The position numbers and the translations under genes are program-made. The notes under the pieces are model-generated. The model saw only the letters and a list, made by a program, of their open reading frames with translations. It ran no database searches and was not told the DNA's origin. A DNA stretch of 64,000 bases from Paraburkholderia edwinii (GTDB lineage Bacteria; Pseudomonadota; Gammaproteobacteria; Burkholderiales; Burkholderiaceae), in the NCBI RefSeq assembly GCF_019428685.1, contig NZ_CP080095.1, forward strand, positions 4,154,001 to 4,218,000, read 5' to 3'. This document shows positions 46,613-55,733 of this stretch, piece by piece. Numbering within the stretch: position 1 is the first letter of the stretch; each line of letters begins with the position of its first letter.

Positions 46613-47166
46613 TGTTTGTCTCCACTCCAAGGGGCTGACATCGTCCGTATTGTAGGCGCCATCCATCTGCGCTACCTCGGGCCTCAAAACGCCGGTGGGT
46701 TTGCGCAAACCTTCGGCGACGGGTGATTCTGCGGATATGCTCATCTACAAGATATCTGCAGCACAAGTAATCTGCTATTCAATTCCACTCACGCCTTTCA
46801 AATCTAATTCGCTTAATTTACTACCTCAAAAATTCTTAAGTACCCGTTAAGCGAACCTCCTGCATTGTTCAGTCGGCAATAGGCACTCGCGGTCAGAACC
46901 CCCAGCGATCGCAGTCTCGCAGGGCTTTCCACCTCTCAACCAGTCAGTCGCAATCGACAAGCGGCGGTATGTGCACGCCTGACGAAACGGTGATTCATGC
47001 AGACATCTTATTACTCTCCACCCACGAGGAAATCTTGATGAAATAAACACATTGATCGATTGGAAATTCGGTAATTCCGGAATGCGTATTGCGCCGCAAT
47101 ACGTATTGATGGGACGCCATTCGCCATCGAATTGATCGATGGTTGGAGAAGACTTTGGAGACAAAA
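46613..47166. other. Divergent intergenic region
   Basis: This 554-bp region lies between the SDR and the propeller lipoprotein genes. It is AT-rich around 46740-46850 and 47000-47140, as expected for promoters, and short frames here lack ribosome binding sites and family resemblance. I see no gene or defined operator in it. Confidence 0.4.
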
Positions 47167-48330
47167 ATGAAGAGACGAATCCCCCGGCAGGTTCTGCTTG
47201 TTGCCGTTTGCTCAATCGCGGCTTGTCTGGTGACGGCATGTGGCGGCTCGGATAGCAACAACACCAGCAATCCGACGCCCACTGCAACGTCGAGTGGCCC
47301 ACACCTGATCACCAACATTGCGGTGCCCAACGCGGCCAGTCCCGCTTTCAGCTTCGATATCAGCTTTGCGGATCACGGCCGCTACTTTCTGGCCGACCGC
47401 AACAACAAGGCCGTCGACGTGGTGGACACGAGCAGTAACCAGCTGATCGCGCAGATTCCGGGCAACTTCACAGGCATCGGCGCTTCCACCGAAAACTCGG
47501 GTCCTGACGGCCTCGTCGGATTGCCCGGCACGAGCACGTTGTACGTCGGCGACGTGAACGCGGTCAAAATTCTCGACACGACCGCGCAAACACTGACCAA
47601 AACGATCCCCCTCACCGCTTCCGGCAACCGCGTGGACGAAGGCTGCTTCGACCCGACGGACCATCTGGTGCTGATGGCTAATCCCGGTGATTCGCCGCCC
47701 TTTATCAGCTTCATCAGCACGGACACGCAGACGGTCGTCACGCAGCTCTCCTTTCCAGGCTCGTCGGGACTCGAGGCCTGCGAATACGACGCGGGCACGC
47801 AGAGCTTCCTGATCAACAATGACGGTACCACCGCCAATCCGAACGGTGAACTCGACGTGATTCCGGCTAGCTCCGTGCTAAGCGGGCACCCGGCCGTCAC
47901 GCAGGCCTTTCCGCTCGGCAACTGCGCGCCGGCCGGCATCGCGCTCGGTCCGAACAAGGACGTGATGGTCGGTTGCGATCCGGCAGCGGGCAGCCCGTTG
48001 ATCACGCTGATCCTCGATCGCACCAACGGCACGGTGCTCGCGAAGCTGCCGTTCGGCGGCGTCGATCAGATTACCTACGATCCGACGTCGAACCGCTACT
48101 TCCTGCCCGCGCGACACTGGACCGCAAACGGCATCGCGGCGGCCTCCGGTTTCACACCGCAAATGGCAGTGATCGACGGGACCAGCCGCTCGATCGTCGC
48201 GCAGATCGCGGTCGGAACCGGTGCGCACTCCGTAGCAGTCGACGGACCGTCGGGACAGGTCTATGTGCCATTCCAGGCGGGCAGCGGCGCATTTCCTAAC
48301 GGTGGGATTTCTGTCTTCACTGTGCGCTAG
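47167..48330 (+). CDS. Beta-propeller (YncE/YVTN-like) lipoprotein
   Basis: This 387-aa exported protein has lipobox LVTAC (Cys 25) followed by a Gly/Ser/Asn/Thr/Pro linker. Repeated blade-like units follow, such as GRYFLADRNNKAVDVVDTSSNQLI, STLYVGDVNAVKILDTTAQTL and PQMAVIDGTSRSIVAQIAVG. The organisation is that of YncE/SMP-30-like propellers that bind ligands or proteins outside the inner membrane. The start at 47167 has GGAGACAAAA in front; a start at 47143 is possible. No partner gene adjoins it. Confidence 0.82.
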   Translation: MKRRIPRQVLLVAVCSIAACLVTACGGSDSNNTSNPTPTATSSGPHLITNIAVPNAASPAFSFDISFADHGRYFLADRNNKAVDVVDTSSNQLIAQIPGNFTGIGASTENSGPDGLVGLPGTSTLYVGDVNAVKILDTTAQTLTKTIPLTASGNRVDEGCFDPTDHLVLMANPGDSPPFISFISTDTQTVVTQLSFPGSSGLEACEYDAGTQSFLINNDGTTANPNGELDVIPASSVLSGHPAVTQAFPLGNCAPAGIALGPNKDVMVGCDPAAGSPLITLILDRTNGTVLAKLPFGGVDQITYDPTSNRYFLPARHWTANGIAAASGFTPQMAVIDGTSRSIVAQIAVGTGAHSVAVDGPSGQVYVPFQAGSGAFPNGGISVFTVR

Positions 48331-49066
48331 ACGCAGCGATCATGCGTAAGGCGCGGCACCGCGCAGCGCATGATCGTGGTCTGCTTGAAGCGGGGATGGA
48401 CGATGCGGTTGCTAACCTTTCCGATGGGCCAGTCCTGTCATAGAGTGCTATGGCTCGGTTAAACGTTGCGAGCACATCTTGTCCATGCCTCGCATGTTGT
48501 CACACGTGCGGAGCGTGTTCCGACTCACATGCGAGCTAGCAGAAGCAGAAGGCTTAGCGGACCAGACCTGCTACGAGCACGAGAGCAAGTCGACACTGAG
48601 TGGCAAGGGCTTGAAATCGTCTTCTAGCGGTGCTGCGGTCGGCCAGCAGCACCGGGCAAGGGGAATGCCATGTTTGTATTGCTAGCCGCGATTTTTCTCA
48701 CATCGTCGGGATTTCTTGTTAGCACCTTGTTCACGCCGGCCACGCCGACAACGATCGCGCCAAGCGCGACAGAGGCGAGAGAAGCGATTGCGCCAGCCTC
48801 CGCTCCCAGTTCTGGCGAGGACATAGCTGCACGATCCCCCAACTAAGCCACGAATACTCCAAGGCGAACGCCCCATTGCCCTGGCAATCTCCCGATGCAG
48901 TCACGCCGGTGGACGTGCGCGCCTAGACGTCGCTACGATCCTTTTCTCCCCGGCAGCCGCATTTTTGCGCGGTGTTTATGTTGAGGCGCTTATGCTCGTC
49001 GGCATGAGCACCTCCACGATTCCGAAGTGACCCGGCGTGACCCGAAGTGACCGTCTACCGGGACTC
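48331..49066. other. Intergenic region without convincing genes
   Basis: This 736-bp stretch contains only short frames. One minus-strand frame (about 48624-48842) has a hydrophobic run (SLASVALGAIVVGVAGV) and could encode a small membrane protein, but start and support are weak. Nothing else is seen. Confidence 0.4.
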
Positions 49067-50689
49067 ATGTTACGTCTAAGCGAAGTCAAACTTCCCCTCG
49101 ACCATGCCCCAAGCGATCTCGAAACCGCGATTCGCGCGCGCCTCGCGGATCTCGGCGTGACGGCAAACGGGCTTGTCCGCTACACCGTGTTCCGCCGAGC
49201 GCACGATGCACGCAAGCGCTCCGACATCAGGCTGACCTATATCGTCGATGTCGAAGTCAAGGACGAAGCGACCGTGCGCACGCGGCTCGCCGGCAAGCCG
49301 CATTGCGGGTTGACGCCGGACATGACATACCGCTTTGTCGCGAAGGCCGCGGCACACACGGTCGCCCTCCGTCCGGTGGTAATCGGCATGGGGCCGTGCG
49401 GCCTGTTCGCAGGACTTATCCTCGCGCAGATGGGATTCCAACCCATCATCATCGAACGTGGCAAAGCCGTGCGCGAGCGCACCAAAGACACTTTCGGCCT
49501 GTGGCGCAAGGCCGTGCTCAACCCTGAATCCAATGTGCAGTTCGGCGAAGGCGGAGCCGGAACGTTTTCCGATGGCAAGCTGTACAGCCAGATCAAGGAT
49601 CCGAATCACTATGGCCGCAAGGTGCTGGACGAATTCGTCAAGGCAGGTGCGCCGGAAAACATCCTGTATCTGAGCCGACCACACATCGGCACGTTCCGTC
49701 TCGTCAGCATGGTCGAAAAAATGCGCGCGACCATCCAGGCGCTGGGGGGTGAAGTGCGCTTCCAAACCAGGGCCGACGACATCGAAATCGATCAGGGCAA
49801 GGTGCGTTCGCTCAAGCTCTCGAATGGCGAGGCGCTGCGGTGCGATCACGTGGTGCTGGCCGTGGGTCACAGCGCGCGCGACACTTTCCAGATGCTGCAC
49901 GATCGCGGCGTTTATATGGAAGCCAAGCCGTTCTCGCTGGGATTTCGCATCGAACATCCGCAGGGGCTTATCGATCGCAGCCGCTTCGGCAAGTTTGCGG
50001 GCCACAAACAGCTCGGCGCGGCCGACTACAAGGTGGTCCATCACTGCCGTAATGGGCGGTCGGTTTACAGCTTTTGCATGTGTCCTGGAGGCACGGTGGT
50101 TGCGGCGACCTCCGAGCCGGGCCGCGTGGTCACCAATGGCATGAGCCAGTATTCCCGAGCCGAGCGCAACGCGAATGCGGGCATCGTCGTCGGCATCACC
50201 CCGGAAGACTATCCCGGCGGTCCGCTGGCGGGTGTCGCGTTCCAGCGCAAATGGGAAGAGCGCGCATTCGAACTCGGCGGCGGCGATTATCGCGCGCCGG
50301 GTCAACTGGTCGGCGATTTTATCGCCGGCCGGCCATCCACGTCGCTTGGCTCCGTGGTGCCGTCGTTCAAGCCGGGCGTGCGCCCGACCGATCTCCGCAG
50401 CGCGCTCCCGGACTACGTGATCGAAGCCATTCGTGAAGCACTACCCCAGATCGACAAGAGGATCGCGGGCTTCGCGATGCACGACGCAGTGCTCACCGGC
50501 GTGGAGACGCGCACTTCGTCACCGGTCCGGATTCGACGTAGAGACGATTACCAAAGCATCAACGTCGACGGTCTGTATCCGGCCGGCGAAGGCGCGGGGT
50601 ATGCGGGCGGTATCTATTCGGCTGCCATTGACGGCATCGAAGTCGCGCAAGCGTTGGCACTCAAACTGACGGCGGGGCATGCGTCGTGA
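49067..50689 (+). CDS. FAD-dependent dehydrogenase (COG2509-like)
   Basis: This 540-aa flavoprotein has an N-terminal domain of about 100 residues (LRLSEVKLPLDHA, DIRLTYIVDVEV). The Rossmann motif VVIGMGPCGLFAGLILAQMGFQPIIIERG, a conserved NPESNVQFGEGGAGTFSDGKL block and a C-terminal FAD-closing YPAGEGAGYAGGI follow. This is the organisation of uncharacterised NAD(FAD)-utilising dehydrogenases found widely in bacteria. The start at 49067 is preferred over a GTG at 49037. The physiological substrate is unknown. Confidence 0.88.
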   Translation: MLRLSEVKLPLDHAPSDLETAIRARLADLGVTANGLVRYTVFRRAHDARKRSDIRLTYIVDVEVKDEATVRTRLAGKPHCGLTPDMTYRFVAKAAAHTVALRPVVIGMGPCGLFAGLILAQMGFQPIIIERGKAVRERTKDTFGLWRKAVLNPESNVQFGEGGAGTFSDGKLYSQIKDPNHYGRKVLDEFVKAGAPENILYLSRPHIGTFRLVSMVEKMRATIQALGGEVRFQTRADDIEIDQGKVRSLKLSNGEALRCDHVVLAVGHSARDTFQMLHDRGVYMEAKPFSLGFRIEHPQGLIDRSRFGKFAGHKQLGAADYKVVHHCRNGRSVYSFCMCPGGTVVAATSEPGRVVTNGMSQYSRAERNANAGIVVGITPEDYPGGPLAGVAFQRKWEERAFELGGGDYRAPGQLVGDFIAGRPSTSLGSVVPSFKPGVRPTDLRSALPDYVIEAIREALPQIDKRIAGFAMHDAVLTGVETRTSSPVRIRRRDDYQSINVDGLYPAGEGAGYAGGIYSAAIDGIEVAQALALKLTAGHAS

Positions 50690-51174
50690 TGGGCCGGACA
50701 GGATCGGCGCGGCGAGGTCCGTTGATTGAGTGACGCTGATATTTGAATGTCAGCACGAATGCTTAGCCAAGGATGTTGATGGCCGACTAACGTCTAATGC
50801 GGCGTGCAAAGGAAGTTTAAACGTATCGAGTCGGCGACGGGACGCACGCGACCCTGAACATCAACACATGCGCAGCAAATTCAAACTTCGCGATTCGCGC
50901 CACATCCTGCACAAAAGCTCGCGGTTTGTGTTCGAAGTGGCTTTCCGCAGGTGGCGCAGAGTGGCCCATATACGGCAGCTCCGACCTGCCAGCGAAAGCC
51001 GATCGCTCCGCTAAACTCGCCGTCCCAGATCCACCCAGGTAGCCTCTTGAGGCGATGATTGTCAACGAGCCAGCCTGCTATGCGAATCGTCTGCTCTTGG
51101 CCCGATCGTTACCGAGCCAGAGATTCTTGATTTTCGTGGTCAGCGCGGGTCACGTCGCGAGCGGACGCCTGTTT
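50690..51174. other. Intergenic region between convergent genes
   Basis: This 485-bp gap follows the FAD dehydrogenase and ends at the last gene of the Nit1C-type operon. No protein-like frame, no strong hairpin with a T-run and no RNA gene is apparent. Confidence 0.4.
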
Positions 51175-53298
51175 TCAAGGGAGGGACGCCGTCCCTACAT
51201 CATGTAATCGAGCGGGATCGAGATGCCCGCTGATTCGCGCAAGACCTGAAACGATATCGCTCACGCTGCTACCGACCGGAAAGCACGCCGCGACGCCGGC
51301 GGCCTGCAATATACGCGTGCTCTCGCCATCGAGGTTTCCGCCGACCACGACGGGCATTGCGGCGCCGCGTATGCGCAATTGCTCGAGCAACTCGAGCACC
51401 AATGCGCCGTGCGCGCCGGAGAGCGACGACACGCCGATCACGTCCGCCTGGGCCGCGATCGCCTGCGAGCAGACGTCGGCCGCCGGCGCGAACAGCGGGC
51501 TCGCGACGACATCGAAGCCCGCGTCGGTCAGCGCGGCGGCGACCACGCGTGCGCCACGGTCATGGCCGTCCTGGCCGAGCTTGGTCATCAACACGCGCGG
51601 CCGCCGGCCGAACGCCGCGCCCACGCGCGCGACCGCATCGCATGCGGCGCGCCATGCGGGGTCGTCCGATAGCGCATCGTGATAGGCACCGGCGCCGACC
51701 TGCAGCGCCACCGTATGCCGCGGCCATACGGCTTCGAGCGCGCGCGTGCATTCGCCGACCGTCGCTCGCGCGCGCATGCATTCGATGGTCAACGCGAGCA
51801 GATTGCCGGCGCCGTCGCGCGCCGCCTGTTCGAGCGCACGAAGCGCGGCGCCGACGCGCCCGGCGTCCCGTTTCGCTTTCACGCCGGCTATCCGGCGCGC
51901 CTGGTGCCGTGCGACTTGCGCCGCACCGAGACCCGGCCCGCGCGCAGCGCCACTCTCGTCCGGCACATCGTCTTCCTGACGGTAGCCGTTCACGCCGACG
52001 ATCGCGCGCTCGCCGCTTTCGATCTGCGCCTGCACCTCGAGCGCACATCGGTCGAGGCGCTCGCGCACCCATCCCGAGCGGATTGCGCCGACTATGCCGC
52101 CCTGGCCGTCGATCTCGCCGAGCAACGCGTGCACGCGCGCGGCGATATCGGCGGTCAGCGATTCCATCATGTACGAGCCGGCCCACGGATCGATCACATC
52201 GCAAATGCCGGTTTCGTGCTGCAGCACCAGTTGCGTGTCGCGCGCGACCCGCGCGGACGCCGCGCAGGGCAGGGCCAACGCTTCATCGTAGGCATTTGTG
52301 TGCAGCGACTGGGTTCCGCCGAACACCGCGGCGAGCGCTTCGACGGTGGTGCGCACGACATTGTTCAGCGGCTTTTGCGCGGTCAGCGACCAGCCCGACG
52401 TCTGGCAGTGCATGCGCAGCGCACGCGCGCGGGCGGAACGCGCGCCGCATTGTGCGGCAAGCGTCGACCAGACGAGCCGCGCCGCGCGCAGTTTGGCGAT
52501 CTCCGCATAGAAATCGGTGCCGACGCCGAAGAAAAAGCTGATGTGCTCGCATACGTCGTCCGCGCCCATGCCGCGCTCGACGAGCGTGAGCACATACGCG
52601 CGCGCATCGGCCATCGTCAGCGCGAGTTCGAGCACCGGGTCGGCGCCCGCTTCCTGAAAGTGATAGCCCGACACCGATAACGCATGAAAGCGCGGCGCAT
52701 GGCTCGCCAGATACTCGACGACGTCCGCCGCGATGCGCAACGACGGTTCGGGCGCGAAGATGCACGTATTGCGTGTGATGAACTCCTTGAGAATGTCGTT
52801 CTGGATCGTGCCGGTCAACTGCGCCGCCGCCACGCCGCGCTCTTCCGCAACGACGATGAATGCGGCCAGCACGGGCAGCACCGCGCCGTTCATCGTCATC
52901 GAGACCGAGGTGCGTTCGAGCGCGATATCGGCGAAGAGCCGCGCCATGTCCTCGACGGTGTCGATCGCGACGCCGGTCACGCCGACATCCGCTGCCACCT
53001 GGGGATCGTCGGAGTCGTAGCCGCGCTGCGTCGGCAGATCGAACGCGACCGACAGGCCCTGCGCTCCCTCGGCTAGCGCAGTGCGAAACGCGAGGTTGGT
53101 GTCGGCCGCTTGCGCATAGCCCGCGTACTGGCGGATCGTCCAGCGCCGGCCGGTGTACATCGACGTATAGGGCCCGCGCACGAACGGCGCTTCGCCGGGC
53201 AGACTGTCCAGATGGGCGAGACCTTCGGTGTCCGCGCGCGTGTAAAGCGGCTTGAGCGAAACGGTGTGGCGACGCCTGCGCTCGAACGGTCGCTTCAT
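51175..53298 (-). CDS. Methylmalonyl-CoA mutase (single-polypeptide, B12-dependent)
   Basis: This 707-aa protein has the catalytic TIM barrel (residues about 30-450) and a C-terminal cobalamin-binding domain. The residues I recall as decisive in the Propionibacterium enzyme are conserved: Tyr58 (RQYAGY; Tyr89 there), Arg176 (ITRNTC; Arg207), His213 (SGYHFQEAGA; His244), and Lys573/Asp577/His579 of KLGQDGHDRG. The Tyr and Arg indicate a methylmalonyl-type rather than isobutyryl-type substrate. It interconverts succinyl-CoA and (R)-methylmalonyl-CoA. It starts in an ATGA overlap with the preceding LnmK-like gene and is the last gene of the Nit1C operon, not beside meaB or propionate genes. Confidence 0.9.
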   Translation of the reverse strand: MKRPFERRRRHTVSLKPLYTRADTEGLAHLDSLPGEAPFVRGPYTSMYTGRRWTIRQYAGYAQAADTNLAFRTALAEGAQGLSVAFDLPTQRGYDSDDPQVAADVGVTGVAIDTVEDMARLFADIALERTSVSMTMNGAVLPVLAAFIVVAEERGVAAAQLTGTIQNDILKEFITRNTCIFAPEPSLRIAADVVEYLASHAPRFHALSVSGYHFQEAGADPVLELALTMADARAYVLTLVERGMGADDVCEHISFFFGVGTDFYAEIAKLRAARLVWSTLAAQCGARSARARALRMHCQTSGWSLTAQKPLNNVVRTTVEALAAVFGGTQSLHTNAYDEALALPCAASARVARDTQLVLQHETGICDVIDPWAGSYMMESLTADIAARVHALLGEIDGQGGIVGAIRSGWVRERLDRCALEVQAQIESGERAIVGVNGYRQEDDVPDESGAARGPGLGAAQVARHQARRIAGVKAKRDAGRVGAALRALEQAARDGAGNLLALTIECMRARATVGECTRALEAVWPRHTVALQVGAGAYHDALSDDPAWRAACDAVARVGAAFGRRPRVLMTKLGQDGHDRGARVVAAALTDAGFDVVASPLFAPAADVCSQAIAAQADVIGVSSLSGAHGALVLELLEQLRIRGAAMPVVVGGNLDGESTRILQAAGVAACFPVGSSVSDIVSGLARISGHLDPARLHDVGTASLP

Positions 53299-54116
53299 CG
53301 CCGCCTCCAGTGTTTTTCGGTCATGACGTCGGCGATCTTGCGGCCATCGCTCGTGCGGCGCACTTCGCTCCAGTGCGCGATGCCGCGCTCGCCGGTGCGC
53401 TCGCCGATCACATGCACGGTCAGCGCGTCGCCGAGGTCGACGTTGCCGTAGTAATACAGCGCGCGGCTTGCGACGACCGGCGGCTCAGGGAAGCGATGGC
53501 GCTGCCACTCGGCACGATCGACGAAAGACTGGAAGTTCGCGAAATACAGAAAATCCGCACCGTTGAAGTCGCTGTTCGGACACGGCAGGAACTCGGCGGG
53601 CGCGCAACCGGTGGCCGGTAACGCTTTGACGAGCGCCGCGTCGCCCGCGCGCATGCGCTTGCCGAGTTCGATCATCGGCACGGCTTCGTCGGGCACCGGG
53701 CTTACGTCGCCCGCCAGCGCCGATAGCGCCGCACGCGCCACAGAGCGGTTGCCGCGCGCGCCGCCGCGCGTGACGAACGTCGACGACATCGATACCTGTG
53801 CAAGCGGCGCGCCGCCGCGTTGCACACGATGCGTGCTCACATGCCGCACCGCGCCGGTCCGATGCAAGGTGCTGCCGATCTCGAACTCGTCGTTCTCGCA
53901 TAACGAATCGAAGCCGAACGCCTGCAACCGGATCGCGGTAAAGGCCGCGTACGAGCGGTGTCCGCCGTCGTCGCCGAAGTCGTGCGTCGCGCGGCCCGCA
54001 TGCACCGCGAGCGCTTCCCAATGCCGATGCCCGCACTCCTTGAGCAGCCAGTTTTCCGACAGGCCTGTGTACGTCAACTGCGGCATGCCGGCCCGATAGC
54101 GGTCGGGCGGCATCAT
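53295..54116 (-). CDS. LnmK/Pnap_2097-like double hot-dog protein
   Basis: This 273-aa protein seems to hold two hot-dog-type halves: TYTGLSENWLLKECGHRHWEAL to HVSTHRV, and DFNGADFLYFANFQSFVDRAEW with RALYYYGNVDLGDALTV. This is the pattern I recall for the Pnap_2097 biosynthesis-cluster family related to LnmK, which moves and decarboxylates methylmalonyl-CoA to give propionyl-ACP. No acyl carrier protein gene is visible, so the acceptor is open. It overlaps both neighbours by ATGA, and the next gene is methylmalonyl-CoA mutase, which would supply such a substrate. Starts at 54116 and 54113 are equivalent. The family call is from memory. Confidence 0.65.
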   Translation of the reverse strand: MMPPDRYRAGMPQLTYTGLSENWLLKECGHRHWEALAVHAGRATHDFGDDGGHRSYAAFTAIRLQAFGFDSLCENDEFEIGSTLHRTGAVRHVSTHRVQRGGAPLAQVSMSSTFVTRGGARGNRSVARAALSALAGDVSPVPDEAVPMIELGKRMRAGDAALVKALPATGCAPAEFLPCPNSDFNGADFLYFANFQSFVDRAEWQRHRFPEPPVVASRALYYYGNVDLGDALTVHVIGERTGERGIAHWSEVRRTSDGRKIADVMTEKHWRRR

Positions 54117-55411
54117 GCGGCGAGGCTCGCGGACGTCGTCTGCGAAGCCGTCGCGGACGCGCGAATCGCATCGACCACGTGCTCGGCGTCGCAGGCAATG
54201 CCCGAGAAGCGTCCGGAGCCCCACGTATGCAGCCATGGCAAGCCGATGAAGTACAGCCCCGCTTGCGGCGTGATCCCGCGCGTATGCGCCGGGTAGCCGC
54301 GCCCGTTGAACACCGGCGCGTCGAGCCAGCTGAAGTCCGGTGTAAAGCCGATGCACCAGATCACCGATGTGATGCCGCTCGTTGCAAGATCGAGCGACGT
54401 GCGCTCGTGCCGCGGCCGCCACGCGGGCTGATACGGTTCGCCCGGCGGCGCGTCGATGCGTTGCCTGTCGATGAACGCGTCGATGCTCGCGTTGATCCGG
54501 TTGTACGTGTCGTCGGCGCTGTCGAGGTTCGCGGTCAGATTCGGCGCGAATTGCAGACAACCGTCGCGCAGATCGTCGAGCCGGCCATACAGCTCCATGC
54601 CTTCCTGCGCGAAACGCCGCAGGTCGATATCGCGGCCGCCGTCGCGGCCGGTCACGTAGTGATTGGTGTTGTCGCGCACGCCTTCGCGCAGCGGATGCTG
54701 TTCGACCGGCATATCGTAATAGCGCATGTCGGCGAGCCAGTCGACCACGTCGCGGCCGCGATAGAAGCGCGCGCAGCGCGGCGCCTCGCCGACCGCGAGA
54801 TAGACCTTGCGGCCCGCGAGGTGCAAATCCTCCGCGATCTGCGCGCCGGACTGGCCCGAGCCGACCACCAGCACCGCGCCGTCGCGCAGGCTTTGCGGGT
54901 TGCGGTAAGCCGACGATTGCCATTGCGCGATGTCCGCCGGCAGCCGCTCGGCCATACGCGGCACGATCGGCGTGTGGTAACCGCCCGACGCCACCACCAC
55001 GTGATCGGCAGTCCAATCGCCGTTCGACGTCGCAACCGCGAAACGTCCGTCGGCCTGCCGCTTGACCCGTTTCACTTCGGTCTGCTCGAGCACCGGTGCA
55101 TCGAGCTTCGCGATGAAACCGTCGAGATACGCGACGATCTCGTCCTTCTTCATGAAGCCGTGCGGATCGTCGCCGCGATACGGATGACCGGGCAGCGCGC
55201 ACTGCCAGTTCGGCGTGACGAGACAGAACGTGTCCCAGCGCTGCGTGCGCCACGAGTGCGCGAGCGTCGCTTTTTCGATCACCAGATGATCGATGCCCGC
55301 CGCCTTCAGGTAGTAGCTGATCGATAGTCCAGCCTGTCCGCCGCCGACCACGATCACCGTGCGATGCGGCACGTCGCCTTGGGATGGCGTCGCCAACGAT
55401 ATGTTCGACAT
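54113..55411 (-). CDS. MSMEG_0569-family flavin-dependent oxidoreductase (Nit1C)
   Basis: This 432-aa flavoprotein monooxygenase has two Rossmann motifs: VIVVGGGQAGLSISYYLKAAG (FAD) and VLVVGSGQSGAQIAEDL (NADPH). In between are HSWRTQRWDTFCLVTPNW and HHVVVASGGYHTP-like segments, as in FMO/Baeyer-Villiger-type enzymes. The C-terminal ITSVIWCIGFTPDFSWL and GLYFIGLPWLHTWGSGRFSGI close the FAD site. It is one of the conserved members of the Nit1C nitrilase cluster; the reaction is unknown. I chose the ATG at 55411; the long frame upstream runs through two other genes. Confidence 0.88.
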   Translation of the reverse strand: MSNISLATPSQGDVPHRTVIVVGGGQAGLSISYYLKAAGIDHLVIEKATLAHSWRTQRWDTFCLVTPNWQCALPGHPYRGDDPHGFMKKDEIVAYLDGFIAKLDAPVLEQTEVKRVKRQADGRFAVATSNGDWTADHVVVASGGYHTPIVPRMAERLPADIAQWQSSAYRNPQSLRDGAVLVVGSGQSGAQIAEDLHLAGRKVYLAVGEAPRCARFYRGRDVVDWLADMRYYDMPVEQHPLREGVRDNTNHYVTGRDGGRDIDLRRFAQEGMELYGRLDDLRDGCLQFAPNLTANLDSADDTYNRINASIDAFIDRQRIDAPPGEPYQPAWRPRHERTSLDLATSGITSVIWCIGFTPDFSWLDAPVFNGRGYPAHTRGITPQAGLYFIGLPWLHTWGSGRFSGIACDAEHVVDAIRASATASQTTSASLAA

Positions 55412-55425
55412 GATGCTTGCCCCAT

Positions 55426-55710
55426 TCACGAGAGTTCGATCACTTTCACTTCGGCAGCCGGGTCGGCGGCGAAGCGGTCCGCATGCTGTTCGATCTGCGC
55501 GAGCTGGTCGAGCGCGGCCGAACAGGCGAAGCCGTACTTTTCGCGCACGCGCTCGGAGCCGATATGCAGCGCCTCGCGGGCGCGCGACACAAAATCGGCA
55601 AGCGGATAGCGCTGGCCGGGGACGAAGAAGTCGGCGACCACCGTCGACGGCGAGTAACAGTTGACCTCTTCGCCATTGGGCCACTGGACCCGGAAATGCA
55701 TGACTGGCAT
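55426..55710 (-). CDS. MSMEG_0570-family nitrogen starvation response protein (Nit1C)
   Basis: This 94-aa protein starts MPVMHFRVQWPNGEEVNCYSPS, and the rest is mainly helical (FVSRAREALHIGSERVREKYGFACSAALDQLAQIEQHADRF). A strong AGGAGA precedes the ATG at 55710. It belongs to a small family found only in Nit1C-type clusters as far as I recall. No carrier-protein DSL motif or other catalytic motif is seen, so its task is unknown. It lies between the glycosyltransferase and flavoprotein genes. Confidence 0.82.
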   Translation of the reverse strand: MPVMHFRVQWPNGEEVNCYSPSTVVADFFVPGQRYPLADFVSRAREALHIGSERVREKYGFACSAALDQLAQIEQHADRFAADPAAEVKVIELS

Positions 55711-55733
55711 CAGGTTCTCCTCTAGATTGGAAT

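Noticed and set aside
48624..48842. Small minus-strand hydrophobic frame
   Set aside because: A hydrophobic run is present, but start choice, ribosome binding site and family support are too weak for a gene call.
53295..55253. 652-codon continuous frame covering the LnmK-like gene and much of the flavoprotein
   Set aside because: Only the part from 54116 is protein-like; the rest is another frame of the flavoprotein gene. The coding unit is 53295-54116.
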